A stretch of 64,000 bases of DNA from Macrobrachium rosenbergii (GCF_040412425.1 NC_089741.1:36315420-36379419), one strand, 5' to 3'; counted from the stretch's first letter, positions 1 to 14,965 are shown. The notes: generated from the letters alone by a model not told the origin. Numbers and translations: made by a program.

Positions 1-834
1 CTCAACCAAGAAGTAGAGTGTTACAATGAGTAAATACAGTGGTTAAGTTAATAAGACTGGAGTATTATAACTTTTGCCAATAGCAAGACCTTAGTTTGAT
101 GGTCATGTGTTTGAATTATCCGCTAAAACTAGCCACACTTCCTGATGCACAAGGTATGGAAGCTGTGTATAATTACCTTGACAAATCATTTCACAGCCCA
201 ACTTGATATTTTCTTTTCTACCATAAAAATGCCTTACCCTATTCTCTGTTGTGTAAAGGTACATCAGAGATGAACCAGTAACCCGAATTTTCAATCTGGA
301 ATTATTTAATTGCTCCAGTTAAATTAGTTAAAGCTTTCTGTGACTTACTAAATCTTATTTTTCTCTGCTTGAGCTATGGGGCTTGATATTAAATTGATGA
401 GCATGGTCTGGCCTTGATTATAATATTGATTGCCCCTTAGGACAAGTAGTTGACATGGGATTAGTGAAACAGACCTATGCTAAATTTGGTGCTCTGTGTT
501 GAACTTGATCCTAGCAAACAGACAGTTCTTGGGCTAAAGGGTTTGAAGTCATTCCTCCCCCAACAGGGCATCTTTTGAGGGCAGGAAATTACCTGACCAT
601 AAAATCATGAACAGGTAGCAGCATGGCCATGATAAAGGATACCTTCATGAAATATCTGGCATGTAAAGAAGTAGAATTCTGAAATCATATGAACATGACA
701 TAAAAAGTCAGTTTCAGCACATATATGAAATTCTGGAAAATATGTTATGGTACAACATTTCCATCATGATTCAAGTAAACAAGAAAATGCACTGAAGTTT
801 CTTGGTGCAATAGAGCCCATGAAACTTTTTAACC

Positions 835-1095
835 ACTGCTTGGTAGTGGCTATTCTCTATCGCTGCCAGAAGCATGATTAAATTAAATTTAACCTAAATA
901 AAATTAAAACTGCTGAGGCTAGAGGGCTGCATTTGGTATGTTTGATGATTGGAGGGTGGATTATCAACATAACAATTTGCAGCCCTCTAGCCTAAACCAG
1001 TTTTTAAGATGTGAAGGTGTACAGCAAAGATGCGGACAGAAAAAGTGTGGACAGAAAGAAGTGCGGACGGATTTTCAAAGCCGGCGCAACAATTT
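835..1095 (-). repeat. Dispersed hairpin repeat, copy 1 (truncated)
   Basis: Read on the minus strand, this shares an ordered series of blocks with 23,025-23,430: a GCCGGC(T/G) block, repeated GTCCGCAC-like words, a GCTAGAGGGCTGCA arm, and a CGTTGCCAGAAGCA-like block. The arm around 929-945 is complementary to 980-997, so the core folds into a hairpin of roughly 70 bases. This copy lacks the downstream part present in copy 2. I remember very similar elements in decapod genomes, but the family name is unknown to me. Confidence 0.7.
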
Positions 1096-1262
1096 CCTTT
1101 AGAGAAATAAAAACTGCTATTCAACAGTACAAAGTGTCAAGATTATATTCATAGAAATTCATGACCAGAATAGCCATAACTAACAAGTGAACATCTCACT
1201 TTTTTTGTGTTTGACATGCTGCACACTGCCAAACAAGAAATATGAAATGGAAATAAAAGAAA

Positions 1263-1335
1263 CTGGATTTGAACCCACTCATTAGGGCATCAATTGACCG
1301 GTTATCTAATATCACAACCACCAGGTCACTATGCT
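1263..1335 (-). repeat. tRNA-like SINE head (tentative)
   Basis: On the minus strand a box-B-like GGTTCAAATCC lies about 50 bases downstream of a box-A-like TGGTGGTTGTG, the layout of a tRNA-derived RNA polymerase III promoter. The cloverleaf does not close well enough for a functional tRNA, so a SINE head is the more likely reading. Confidence 0.35.
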
Positions 1336-4044
1336 TTTGAACTAGAGCACCAAAATCGCTGCAAACCCACTGCAGAGACAGTGACTGGAACCAGTACATT
1401 CCCATAGAAATGTTTTCTTGTAAAAACTCAAGAACAGTACCTTTAGTTGGCAACTATTTCTGTGCCCTGCCCAAGTGGTCTGGACACTGGGAGCTTAGAA
1501 AAGACTAAAGACTCAGCTGAAAGATGACTAAACACTACATAAAGAATGTGATGAATAAAGTCATATAGAAAAACACCTAAAAAGAAGGTAATAGACACTG
1601 ACACTAGAACACAAAAGTTTAGAAAGGCTGATATAAGAAAATATGATTATACAGAATCACAGAAGCAGTAGGTCTTTTCAAGATAAACAAGCAGCACCTC
1701 TGCCTCAAAAATAGCGGGGGTCTGGAAACCAGTCAGTCCTTTCAAAATAAGCACTACTAATACGGGCATAAAGTCCAGGTTCTAAAACACAAGTATGATG
1801 TTAGACAAAATATATGATTCTGAAGACAACTGACATTTTAGACAAACATAACATCTATGATTTTGAACACATGTTAGACATAAAATCTGTGATTCGAAGA
1901 CATGTCAGAGAGACAAATCTATGACTCTGAACACAAATGAACATGTTGGACACACATAACATACATGACAATAAAAATGAGTAAAATGATACAAGAACAA
2001 TATGACAGCATCGACAGAATTAACAATTACAAGACGAACACTTAAATAAAGTACAGAAGAAAAACAGTAATTAAAAATTTTGAAACAAAGATATGTACAA
2101 AAAAATTGTATAAAAAAATAGAAGACACCTTTCAACAATTAATAATGCAACTTCCAACAGATAAAAAATCAGAGATGATAAAAGATTTGCACCACTGGTC
2201 AAATCTTTTTACAATTATGCCAGCTAACGCCTATGGTCAGTACAAATAAAATCATGAACTGTGCCAGTCAGGCATACTGAAAAGGAATTCCAGACCAACA
2301 CAATTGCTTCAATTTGCTTTTTAGCTTAATGGAATAAATATAAAAGACTATAAACTTATACATATCACGCCTATGAGGCAGATCAATTAAAGATTCTATA
2401 AAAGACTAAAAAGCAATTATCTAACAACACTAACACACTTTTGAAATAAAAAGACAGGCAAGAAGCATAAAAACTAACTTGGCTTTAAATACTCAAGAAA
2501 AAACAGACCTATAGATACTGTGGTCATATTCAAACTGATATAAAAAGATAGCTGACCTGAATGGAAAAAAAAAGAAATAAAATGACAGTAAAAATAAACA
2601 AAATCAAAGCTAAAATGTCTACATGAAATCTAAGCAACAAAGTAATAAACAGAATGGAATGTATTTTGAAATACTCCACAAATTTGAGCTAAAATTAAAT
2701 GCATGCCCCATCCACCATTTCCAGAATCGGGCAAACATAGTGTCATACAGGAATTAGAACATCAAGACAGATGTATATGGCCACAAAGAGAAGGTTAAAA
2801 AAGAAACCATGCCTGTTATGTAAGAACTATATTTTCAGGATTCAAATGCTGTTGTTATTCACTGATACAGAGAGTTCCCATTGATAACATCAGATGTCTG
2901 AAAGAAATATAACACATACACATTTCATTTTATATCTGTGGTTATATTTACTTGTCCAATCCTAAAAATTTGATGACTCAATCACAACATTATAAAGCTA
3001 AAACTGTGAACAAATATATTTTTAATGTTTACAAAGATATGTAACAAAAGTCATTTTTTACTTTAATGGTTCCTTTATGTCATATTTATAGATGGGATCC
3101 TTCATGTGCAGGACTACTAGTTTTGTATAAGCTGTTGTTGACTGATTTGATATAACAAAATGGTGTCAAGGCAAATAAACTAGTCAACTATGTAACTTGG
3201 CAGTACAGTAATAGAATATGTCACCCAATACCATTAAATTCATGCATCTTTATATATCTCACAAACTCATGAAAAATATAAAAATGTAATGCAGCATTCC
3301 ATATCTTATCAAGGAGACATCTGCAAACAATGTAGACCCACAAGTGAATGAAATGAAAATGTTTTATATACTCAATGCTGTGTATACACCTAAATCTGAA
3401 ACACAAAAGCAAGTTATTCCATTTACTCTTTTTTGTATCATCATCACATTAATATCTAAAATCTGAAGAAAATGTCAATCAAGTGATTCACGATAATTTT
3501 TGACTTATTAAAATGGACTCAAGACTTGTTAAAAATGTTGTTAAATTTGATATTACGGCAATGCATTTAATAACCTCAAAGCACCACAGTATGCAGAATG
3601 TGTTGATATATCAAGAGCCCACAATTATTGTATCAGACAAGAAAAAATGGGGGGAATATTTTGAAATGACTGCTAAGGAGTGGAAAGTACCCTGGGAGCA
3701 ATTGACTTGACAGGCATTGTGATGATTGAGCAGGTTTACAGCAACAGAGTATACAACAATAACATAATTTTTAAAAACTAAATTAATTCTTTTAATACAA
3801 ACCCACAGCGGCCATTGACCCGAAATTCAAGCTTCAGAAGATGAACCCTATTCATACGGAACAAGTCCACTGCAGCCATTGATTTCAAAGTCAAGCTTTC
3901 AAAGAATATGGTGCTCATTAGGAAGTCAGAGAAGATACAGGGAAATATACAGAAAGAAGAGATCTCACTTATTAAAAAGATAAAATAAATAAATATATAA
4001 AAATGTATTACAGAGCAAGGAGAATAGCATTAGGGTAGTAGTAC

Positions 4045-5200
4045 ACTTCATCTTTGCTTGAACTTCTGAAGTTCCAATTGCATAACACTCTCAGGGAGAC
4101 TGTTCCACAGTCCAACGGTGCGAGGAATAAAGGACCTCTGGAACTGAGAAGTTTGACAACAAGGCACATTTACTGCATATTTGTGCTGCTATTCAGCAAA
4201 TCTGGTTGCTCTCGGCAGGAAGAGGGGATCAGGGATCAACTGTGAACGATCTCTGTTAAAATACTACTTATGAAAAATTGACAAACAAGAGACCATCCGT
4301 TGATGGTCCAAGTCATAACTGCTAATATTTGGAAACAGAAACCAACCACCACAAACTACTCTATCTAAAAGAGACAAATCTCTGGCAGAAGCAGACATCC
4401 ACACCAGAGAACATTATTCTATTCAAGGAAGCACAAATGACCTAAAACAGGTTGCACTGATTTTATCAGTTATAAATATATTAGGCCTTACAAACAATAC
4501 CTAACTTTCATGCAGCATTTACTGAAACTTTCATCAGATGTTTTTCAAACATAAGATGTGAGTCAAAAGTTACAACTAGAACAGTTAAAGCTTCAGACAC
4601 ATTCAGCAAAGTACCATCTACCTGAAGGGGAGGATGGGGTGGAAACCTTATATGAGATCTGCTAATCAATGGTGTTTTCGTTTTACTGGAGTTCAGCCTC
4701 ATACCCAACTGACTACACCATTCACTGATTCAGTCCATGTCCCAGTTGAGGCTGTGGGCAGCTTCATTTCTCATAAGTGGTGACTACTACACCCACAAGT
4801 GTTGCATCATCGCCATACTGAACAATCTTGTTTTCCAGACCAACAACCACATCACTTGTATACACTAAAAATAACAGTGGACCAAGACCTCTACCCTGTG
4901 GAACTCCAGACATAACAGTCTTGGTTCGCTAAAGATACCATCACAGCAACTCGCTGATGCCTAACTATAAGGAAATCTTGCCGTAACCTAAAACACATCC
5001 ACCCAATAAAAGATTCTGGAGTTCATAATTAAGTGCCTTGTGATTTACTAAATCAAAAGCAACACTACAATCTATTTGAATTACTCTGCACTCGAAAACC
5101 TTATCAAGGTTCTCTTGCAAAATGGCATGTCAAGTCAGCTGAATCACTCTTTAAGAAGACTGATCCAGCCGTGATTGAGAAGAGGCATTTTGGAGAGTAT
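4045..5200 (-). mobile_element. Decayed non-LTR (LINE) retrotransposon, reverse transcriptase part
   Basis: Minus-strand translation in shifting frames gives successive reverse transcriptase landmarks: an AFDxVNHKAL-like motif A (about 5,030-5,085), SGVPQGxxLGPLLF (about 4,855-4,915), a YGDD catalytic box (about 4,805-4,825), a LNxSKTK stretch with a ...VLxVTFDS strand (4,560-4,700), and a C-terminal FIPRTVGLWNSLP block (about 4,085-4,130). This order is typical of Jockey/CR1-like LINE polymerases. Stops and frameshifts separate the blocks, and the 5' half (endonuclease) is absent, so the copy is dead and 5'-truncated. It lies just past the poly(A) signal of the CENP-L gene, in the same orientation. 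The exact clade is uncertain. Confidence 0.85.
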
Positions 5201-5250
5201 TACTTCAGTTAAATGTTATGAAAAATATATCTAGTTTTTAAAAAATTATA

Positions 5251-5256
5251 TTTATT
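5251..5256 (-). terminator. Poly(A) signal of the CENP-L gene
   Basis: AATAAA on the minus strand, about 116 bases after the predicted CENP-L stop codon. It is the first canonical signal after that stop and fits a short 3' UTR that ends before the LINE fragment. Confidence 0.6.
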
Positions 5257-5371
5257 TCATTACAAACTTATTGCATTTACATAGGCTGAATGGTGCACTG
5301 AATCGGTGACATTCTGAACAAAGAAATAAGCTACCCTGAGTGAAGTATAAGTAGGCACACACACTTTTTAC

Positions 5372-5488
5372 CTACCCACTGCCAATTTTTAACACAGACT
5401 GGAGTGTCTGCAGAAATACACTGACTATGAATTTGGAGCTATTGTAGTAATGGTTTGTAAAACAAACATTTTTATAAGCTGCTTGAAA
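5372..5488 (-). CDS. CENPL: CENP-L last coding exon
   Basis: The acceptor is TTTCTGGTGTGCAG. The exon has 39 codons including the TAG stop and starts in phase 0, matching the end of the previous exon. It encodes a hydrophobic helix (SKFIVSVFLQTLQSVLKI) in the place of the C-terminal helix of vertebrate CENP-L, which follows a DGK tripeptide exactly as here. Confidence 0.65.
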   Translation of the reverse strand, partial: FQAAYKNVCFTNHYYNSSKFIVSVFLQTLQSVLKIGSG

Positions 5489-8400
5489 CTGCACACCAGA
5501 AACAAATGCACAGTAATTTATCATCAGATGATTTCATATTCTAAAGCAAAATTATGGCAGTGTTTTTTGAAATTCAGAGTTTAAAATGCTTTTGATTACT
5601 GAATAACATGAAAAATATACTTCAGGAACCAACTTACTTTCCCATCAGCACTTAAATTTATGCATGGAGTTTGGAGTCGATATAACTGGAGAAGGTACAT
5701 GGGTATCTGAGTTAGTCTTTCAGCAAAGGAGTTGATTGTGGAGAAATACTCAGTCAAATCTTCTTCTTTCATTTGGTCAGAGCTACTGTCCACAATGCTG
5801 AAATGACCCCATAATTTATAAACATCTATGTCTATGTATGAAAATTCAAATTCAAGCACAATACTGTAATCATAAATTAGCTAAATAATGAATAAACCTT
5901 TTTAAAGGAAACTCTGTTCCATACGATATGAACTATCCCTTATAAAGCCTTGTTTCATGTGTGACCATAGACCATCCTCTCAATGTGACATCATCAGTAC
6001 TTACAACCTACGAGAGCTATCTTTTGATTGGCTGGTGAGGTTAAACTATCCTATACCAATAATAACAGAGAAAACGTGAAATTTGGAGAGCATGAACATG
6101 GAAACTCTTATGTAAAGCCAACGTTTATATCTTAAGATTTCACACAGCAAGATAAAGGGATCTAGAAAAGAAAGGCCATTAAGTACAAGGATTTCAAGGT
6201 TTAAGTGGGTGAAAACTCCACATTTATAAAGCTTGAACAGCAAGATTAAAGAAAGTAAAGGGTGATGGAAGTAAAGTGATGAAAGACTAAAAAGTGCGTG
6301 CACCTAGGGGCTGAAGGGATGCTGTCAACACCCTTTAGTAACGCCTACAGCACACCACACAAGGTGCACTAACAGCTTTATTCCTGTCTGAGATATACCA
6401 TAAGAGCCAAATTATTTGAAAATTCTTGGTTCATACTACTTTTCATATCAAAATCACTATTCAGGTCAAGTAACTGACAGCTAAGTAGCTACACACTCAA
6501 GAGAAAGACAACTTGGACCTGTTACATGTTTGACTGATGCCAAACTGAAAGTGAATTGAGCAGTATGCCTAAAATGCAAGGGTCCCAAAATTACCAACAG
6601 ACTTCTGAGAGATTCATAACATGCCATGAAGCTATCAGCCTTTGATTTACCATTTTTCTGAGGCCTGGTTTGCATAACAGGAAGAGGAACTCACTTCTTT
6701 GAGTTCTACGGAACAGCGAAAAATTTGTATAGAAAAGATGCAAAGGAGCTACCTTGTACCAAAGAGAAAGTGATTTGAGAGCAACAAAAATTAAGTATCC
6801 CAACATTACAGCAATGTTCTAAACAGGCTCACATAAGTACAACACAATATTTAGTAAATAAGATAAAAAAAGGAACAAAAATACACCTTATAAATACAAA
6901 GATGAGTAAATTTTAATATGAACTTTCAAGACAAATTAAAATAACCTAAATCCAAATGATCCCAGATATAAGAGGCTCAATTGTTGATACTTTTCATAAA
7001 AACTAAACTGCTGGATGAAGAGAATAAAAAAGTATGATACCAGAAAACTTATCTCGAAGGACCTGAATTGACTATTAAAGGATAAAGTATAAGAAATAAG
7101 TTTACTGAGGGAATGCATAAGGAGTGAAATTTGGCTAACAGAGCCCTAGGCCAGAAATTGTCAATGCCAGTTTAACAAGACCACCGAAATATGTTTCAAG
7201 ATTCTCATAGAGTTTACAACAGGGAACTGTTCTACATTAACACAAACATAAACAAGGTAAAAATTGAAGTAGCTGAACACTTAGGTAGGAAGGACTCACA
7301 GGGAACATAAAAATGTATTTCAAACTACTTAGAGATAATGACCAGACATCAGCAAGACATAAAAGAAGGGAGATCAAGTTTGTTCTGAGAACAACCAGTT
7401 TCCACCAGAAAATCATGTTCTTCAAAAAATTGCAATACTGTACCTAAATTGAAAGCTAACACTCTCATATAATAATGGAAAATAGTACAGCTCAGAAAAA
7501 CAACGCCACTACATTCTGAGAAGGCAATATTAAAAGTAAAGGGTTGAACTCTCATGAAAACCATCTTTATATCAAGTGGGGTTTAAATATATTAATCAAT
7601 TTATCCATTTCCACAAAACTTAAATAAGATTTTCATAGTAAAATTTATTATTGGATAACACTATTGTTAAAGTCAGCTTATATCTCCTTGCCTATCGGTG
7701 CTGAGATATGTTAACTTTTAACAGTATGTATGCTTCATCCCAAATAACAATTTTTCAGTCAAGGCCATCACTACAGCTTCTAATATGGCCAAGAATACCA
7801 CCCTAACTGCAATACTGTTACTTACTTGGTCCACACATGTTGTATATCCTTCAAAACTAATGCTCACTGCTATTCTGGGCTTCCCTTTGTGATTGGGATC
7901 CAAAGTCGTCCGGTTCTGGAAAGGTGGGTGGATATGGTACACTAAATCTACCATCAGATCTAAAAATATATTATGTTATAAAAACTTGTAACACGCCTTC
8001 AAAATTTCACAGTATGCAAACCACACTTGTACACATGCACCTGTGTTGGAACTTAAAAGCAAAAATGTTTGTGCACTAGACAGCAAAATGAGCAACAGTC
8101 CCATAGAATAAACATAAATATTAACTTGTAAAGTAACTTATCACAAAACAATGTCCATGTGTGATAAAGGAAACTGAATAGGTATATAAATAAATATTAC
8201 ACTTTTAAAGCAGCTACCACAAAACAGAATGCCCATGTGTGATAAAATGAAATAGACTACATAAATAAATAAGTAAATTTTACAGATAAGGTAGAGGCTG
8301 ATGCCTTACAGAAAGATAAAAGTGGTATATGACAGGTTATAATTAAAAATAAGTTCTTAAGACAAATGACCATCAATGCACAGCAGCCTTTAGAAGTCAA

Positions 8401-11400
8401 AGAATCCAGGGGAAAGTAGAAACAAGCTTAGTAAAACTAAGCATAATAAACATTTGAAAAATTGTAGGTAAAGTAGGAAAATGGGTTTAAAATGGAATAT
8501 GAAATTTAGGCTAAATACTAGCCAGAGGACACATGGACATTTACTGTACAGGAGGCAACAGGAAAGTTGGCAAAAAAAAAATATAGCCAGGAAAGTGGCC
8601 TCGTGGATGGTGTTATGAGAGGAAAAAATGTATCTGATTCCTTCTAAGATGAAAGAGGGATGGTATCATTTGCTTAAATTTTTTACCAAAAACTATGTGG
8701 TCATTACATTAGCCTCTTAAAACAGTAAAAATAACACAATTTGTTACAGCAGGGTCAACCAAGATACAGTATACGTAAATCCCAGATTGTTTAGCTATGT
8801 TGCACAGCACTTCAAGACTTTGAAACATTTCACCAACAATTACTTACGTTTCCTGCTTTGATGAGAAGGAAGGGACATAATCTTCCGCTCCAAACTCCAG
8901 CTATCCACATCAGGTCTTCTGTCGGATACCGATCTGCTAACGTAGCACCCAAAGGACCCCCTGAGCCAGTTCATAACCACATGGTGAATGACTTTCTTCC
9001 TGAAACACTCTAATTCATAAAAACTGAATACCTTCTACATAATATAGACTTAAGATGACTTTATATTTAAATATTTGAACTATAATTCTATAACAAATAA
9101 ATTTCACTTCTATATTAGCTATTCCATGCTAAAATTTTATTAATATTGCTAATAAACATTTAAAAGCAGATTATCAATTCAAGATCTTGTTTTATGGATG
9201 GCAAAACAAATTGTTTTTGCCTATACACTACATGCATAAAAGAAGCCCATCCTTGGCTTATGCAGGAACTGATCCCATGATACTCTATGTAACTAAAAAT
9301 CCATGTAAATTTAAATTTTTAATCTGTATGAAATTACGACAAGAACCTATGCACATTCTCCCACGAAAAATAATATAAAACATCTCTAGATTGCTTATAA
9401 TACCTATATTCTGAAAATATGAAAATACAGTATAGTACTTATAGTTGTTATACTAGTTTAGGAAATATTGTAATAAAAACAAAGTCTGTACAAATATAAA
9501 CTACTGAAGTCCAAAGTGCATATCACAGGCAACAAGGTGGCATTTTATTTTATTCAAAACTTCATTTAATAACAAAAAGAGAACTTGTAAACACAGAATT
9601 AAATACAATACATAATAATCAATAAAAGAGAAAATGTAATCTGTGTGTGTGTGTTAAAAAATTCACCAAATTCTTTGTTCTTCTCCTTGATAACCTTTTT
9701 GTAGGACAATCGCTAATGATCCTTGAAGACAAGGATGGTAACATGACACTAACATGACTTTTGATAGGATGTCAGGAGAATCACAGAAATTGGATGAGCA
9801 AGGATCCGACTGAAGGCATTACCAATTTGTAGAGTAATAATGATACTTCACAAACTACAGATGCCTTAGTTAATAACAGTATCATACAAGGCTGTTTTAT
9901 TTTTCTTTGCTATATCAAATGTTGCAGTAGTTGTGGGCAGGTTATTCCTCAGCATAGCTTGCACACGACATCACATCCTTCAAAATTGCTTGTTAAAAAC
10001 TGGTTACAATTTTCTGAGTGTCCAAACCATCAGCTCTGCCTCCTCTAAATCTTCTACCTCATCCTCCCAACTGTAGAGGATTACCAAGCCTTGAGTCCTT
10101 ATTAATAAGTTTCTCCATGCCCCCAGTGTATGCCTTAACATAGTTGTTGTGTCAAGAGAAACTTTCCTGCCAGCTTCCCTCAAAATTTTAAAATCATCCT
10201 GACTTCTTTGCATAAGCTGCAGGAAGTCCTTGAAGCCACCAACCACCTCACCCACAATAACCTCCAACAGACATCGACTGCCTTTGGCTCTTGGCCTGCA
10301 CAAGCATACTTTTATCTACAACTGTGATGCCTTCACATATCTATGTAATTGCTCAGGATTAGTACCTGAGGCAGCCTGAATCCTTCTGAGGGTGAGGCAT
10401 TGCCTTAATGCACATGATGACACCTGGTCTCAGGACGACAGTAGTAAAACTGTGTTCAGAAGCAAGAACATCACATCTACAGTCTTGTCAGTGAAGCAGA
10501 GATTAGGAAGACAGAGCACTGCCAGTTTTTCGACCTTATGCGATGATTCTCCTTCCAAACTGAGTACCACATTGAAGTAATTTTTAGCCTGTCTTTGAGC
10601 TGTCACGCCCATCTGATCCAGAGACACTTAATAGATAATACAAAACCCATCCCCGATTTTAGATCAACAATTAGAGCTGTGCATCGTCTAACGTGACTGC
10701 CCAATTTTAATCAGTAATGAATATCCAATAGTGAAAAAATTGATTTGAAGAAATTCTTTCATTTTTTTCAAAATTTTCAGTTTATCTCATTATTAAAATT
10801 TATATGGAGTTGTACTCAATTAAATGAGACCTTTGTATTCCTACAAAAATTATTTGGTCCAGCCCTGTAGGACTTAAGAATGTTAATGCATCAGTACTGT
10901 AATATTAAAACAATTTTCATTGATGACGAATAACAAGAGGTACATACCAGTATAAAACATCACAGGAAACCATTCCAACCCACTGAAAGACTGACTTTGG
11001 GTCTTGCTACTGAAATAATCAGGCGCCATACACATTCATATCTACATCTTCATCTGTGGTGTCAAGGCTTAAGGAATTAATTTCTATTCTCACCGCTGGC
11101 CACGGTTTTTGGTTGGGAGGTTAGCAGGACGTAGGTACTAAGTGACACTGTTAACACAGCCGAAGGATATACTTTAATACCTGAGGAAGAAAATATCTTA
11201 GTACACACCCTATATCAAACAACTGTAATGTAGCAGTGAGTAATTAAAAAGGCACATTTTTAAAACAAAAGTTTTTTCACACAAAAACCCATTAGTACTT
11301 GTAAGTGGCCCTGTCATGCCAAGAAAGCATCCCAAATGTTTCAGTCCCTCTCGAAAAAGAAAGAAAAAGCAGTCATCTGGTAATACATGTGTAGGCAGAT

Positions 11401-14400
11401 GCCCATCTCAAGCAGTTATGTACTTTATAATGAAGTGAATAAAACCAGATCAAATGTGTTATATTACATAAAGAAAGAAGCAATTGAGTAAATAGCAAAG
11501 AGACCATGCACTGTTTAAAACCTTAAAGTACAAGTTCAATGAAAATAAAAATTAACAATAACAAAATTTTTAGTTTTCAATCCCAAGTAGAAGTAAATGA
11601 GAGCACAAGTCATTACAGCTAAAAAGTGATAAAGTAAAGTTTACTCAATAAAGATGCCTTAGTAGGCAACCAATCATAAAACAAAAAGTAAACTTAACAT
11701 TTGCAATGAACCGAACAAAGCTAACTTTCAAGAAAGTACTCACTAGCTTTCCTTTGTTACTTACTAGAGACCAAAACTTACCTTAAATATGTAGACTGCA
11801 GTAACTGCCAATTGAACACTAGCTAGAAGCCCAACAGCATTAGTAGCTCTCTCACAAACCAATAGGAATGCCTAAACTTGCATATTTTACCAAAGTACTG
11901 TACCAAATAAAAGAGGGGAATCTAAACGATCTGGCTATTACAATCATCTCTATCTTCAAGAGAGCAAATAAAAGTTCACGAATCACCTTATCGTGCATAG
12001 GCAAAAGCAGATACAATGAAAATGGAAAGGTAACATAAATAAAATCACCTTCTGAGAAAAATCACAAGTTTGGGGACTTCATTCAAAGCAGAGAGTATCA
12101 TTGCAAAGTATGAATATTTTCATTGTTCCTATGCACCTAAATATCCGATAAAGAGCAAATGAACCAAATGCTGTAATTATGAATTTAAAGTAGTGAGGGA
12201 AAAGTAAGTGACAAAACCCGTACAGTTTACAAATGCGAGTACATTATACTAGAATACTGTACACAGTAATATATAGATTTGTAGTAGTAAGGGAAGTATT
12301 GTCATTCAAAAGTGCATTCAGAGCAATAACTATACTGTTTAGGGGAATTCTCTTCATGAGTAGTATACTGTACTCCTTTTGGAAATGTACAACTTACAAA
12401 CTATTCCACATTGATGACAACACATCAATCACAAACTCTTTCTAATCTGGCAAAAAAAAAATTTATTAAAACTTATTTTATTCTTTAAAAAAGCTGTGAT
12501 TTTTTTCTCAAGAGTTTATTCCTCCTGATCTAAAAATTGACATTGAACTCAAGTAACAGAGCTTGTGTATTCTACTGGTGAGTACTGAAAAAAAAATAAA
12601 ACATTTAACAAAATGTATTCCAAACAAACCACACTCAACATTCAAGAACTGTTACTTTTTTTGGCATGACATTTCCAACCTTTTTGAAATACTAAATACA
12701 TAAAGATTTGAACACTGTTACTCTGCCGTAAGAACCCTATTAAAACCACTGGCTTTCAAATGTAATGCACAAAAGAATCAGAATCATACTACAGCTCACA
12801 TTTCAAGTGTTCTTTCCAAGTGACCGCTTCTCTCTGTGTAACTTGAATGCTGCAGAAGGATCAGACTGTGATTCACTCTCCAAAGGTCTTATTCGAGGGG
12901 TTCTAAACGAGTTGCCATTGGGGTTCGCCAAGTTTACGAGCAGGGGTTTTCTGTAGCATACCAGCAGGGTTCTTGTAGCATGCCAGCAGGCGCCCCTCAA
13001 GGGGGTTCTAGCTGTGTAACGGACATTTAGCTTATACGGGTTAAGGCGTAATGTTTCTAAAGTTATATCTGTAAATAAGAGAAAATACCACCACAGTACA
13101 TAAATACATGTAAAAAATGAGCTTTATTAACACTACTGTACCACAACTGCTGTGGTTATAACAACTCACTACATCTGAAAACACTGATGAAATCTCATGA
13201 AATGCTTGATAAATACTAATGTATTTTTACTAGTTAGTACAAGAATAGATAATATAAAAATCTAAGGATTTTTTCTCTATAACTAGGTCTCACTTTATAA
13301 CAGGCAGTTCCTGGTTTACTTATTAGGGCTCCACCATTCCGCCGCTGGAGCCATTTCCTTCATCAGATAGGCGTCATAACCCTGGAACATGTGTTGCAAA
13401 TCAGAAAATAATTTTTGATGAATATATTTGAAGAGCATCGTAAGCTCTTTTGAGCATTGCGCTGAGCCCGTCAGAGCCCGGGACTGCCTGTATTCTTTTT
13501 ATTTGTTCACTTAACCTTGACCAGTGATAAGTCCACATTTGTTCAAAATGAATTTGATGCTGCCTTCATTGACCAGCATTTGAGTTGTTGCTGATGGCGC
13601 TTTTAGTCAACCTATAACTATTCGCGCCTCGGCATTCCACAGTGTAGTGCTCCAAGACCTTGTTGTTTAATCTTTGTAAATGATATCACTGTTGGCTTTT
13701 GAAAAAGATAATGCAACTCTGGCTGCAATACAGTTAACCCCCGATCTGTTCTCACAGTTCGCGGACTCAATGACTCGTGGATTTCTGTGGAACGTATCTA
13801 CCCATTATTCGTGGAAAATTACCATTGGGCGTATTTTTCACTGAGAAATATTCACTAATTACTGTATTTTCATATCATTTTCATGACTATATGCACTTTT
13901 TGTGATAAAACTATTAAAATGCTCAGGTAAAAGCATTTGTTGAGGGTTTTTTTGTGTTTAAACCATCAAAATATGCAGTTCTAAGTGTTTTTGGAAGGGT
14001 TTTAAGTATTCACGGATTTTAACTATTTTGGGGCTAGTATGCAACCCCTGCGACTACGGGGTTTACTGTTCCTCCTCCTTACATAATATGTGTCAGCTGG
14101 GCTTTATAAAATCTAAAGTCAATTAGTAAATGATATACTACAGCAAGAGGACCTTATTGATTAGCAAATTTCATGCCAGTGTCTTACATCACGTTCTTAG
14201 TGCTTAGGTATTAGTGCGCTTTAATAATTCATAAGTATCAGTTCCCTATTCTTGCCCTTATTTTGCTCTCCTGACTTTCATTAATTACTTTGTAACCTTA
14301 TGTTATTTTATATGTTTTATTTATTTATGTTTTTAATTTTAAATCCCACTTTTATTTCACTTACATCATATATATACAGGGACATATTATTGTGGATTCA

Positions 14401-14538
14401 TTTTATTCAGTAATAATAATAATAACCCACTGTTCAACAAGATAAGTTATCCGTAGTATAAAATTTACATTAAGATTTAATTATAAGATTTACAATAATA
14501 ATTATAATAGTAAAAGAAGAACAGATCTAGAGTAGCAC

Positions 14539-14628
<90 letters not shown>

Positions 14629-14965
14629 GCAGTCCCCGGTTTACGACAGTTCCAGCTACGCACGCTCCGAGGTTACGACGCTTTTCAAATATATTCATCA
14701 GAAATTATTTCCCTGGCTTACGACGCTGTCAGACATCCGACGGAAGAAATATGGCCCCAAAATGGCAGAATAATCATAATTTGAAGGTTTTTTTGATGTA
14801 AAACTCAATAATAATGCAGTTTACATCGCTTTCAATGCACCCAGAGCATTAAAAGTAAGGTTTTTTATGATTTTTACATTTTCGATATGTTCAAGCATTT
14901 ACGATTTATTTTCGGTTACGACACAAGCAAGCAAGAACGAACCCCATCGTAAAACGGGACCCGCT

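Larger units (their letters stand above)
1..4040. other. Intergenic AT-rich DNA, no supported gene
   Basis: I see no convincing exon here. Open frames are short, have no matching splice signals and resemble nothing I know. The stretch holds a hairpin-forming dispersed repeat (835-1,095) and a tRNA-like SINE head (1,263-1,335), listed separately. The remainder is AT-rich with no repeat structure I can define. Confidence 0.6.

Noticed and set aside
14477..14698. Open frames made of YIYIYI repeats (also near 14.9, 20.5 and 26.6 kb)
   Set aside because: They are translations of (AT)n microsatellites, not genes.
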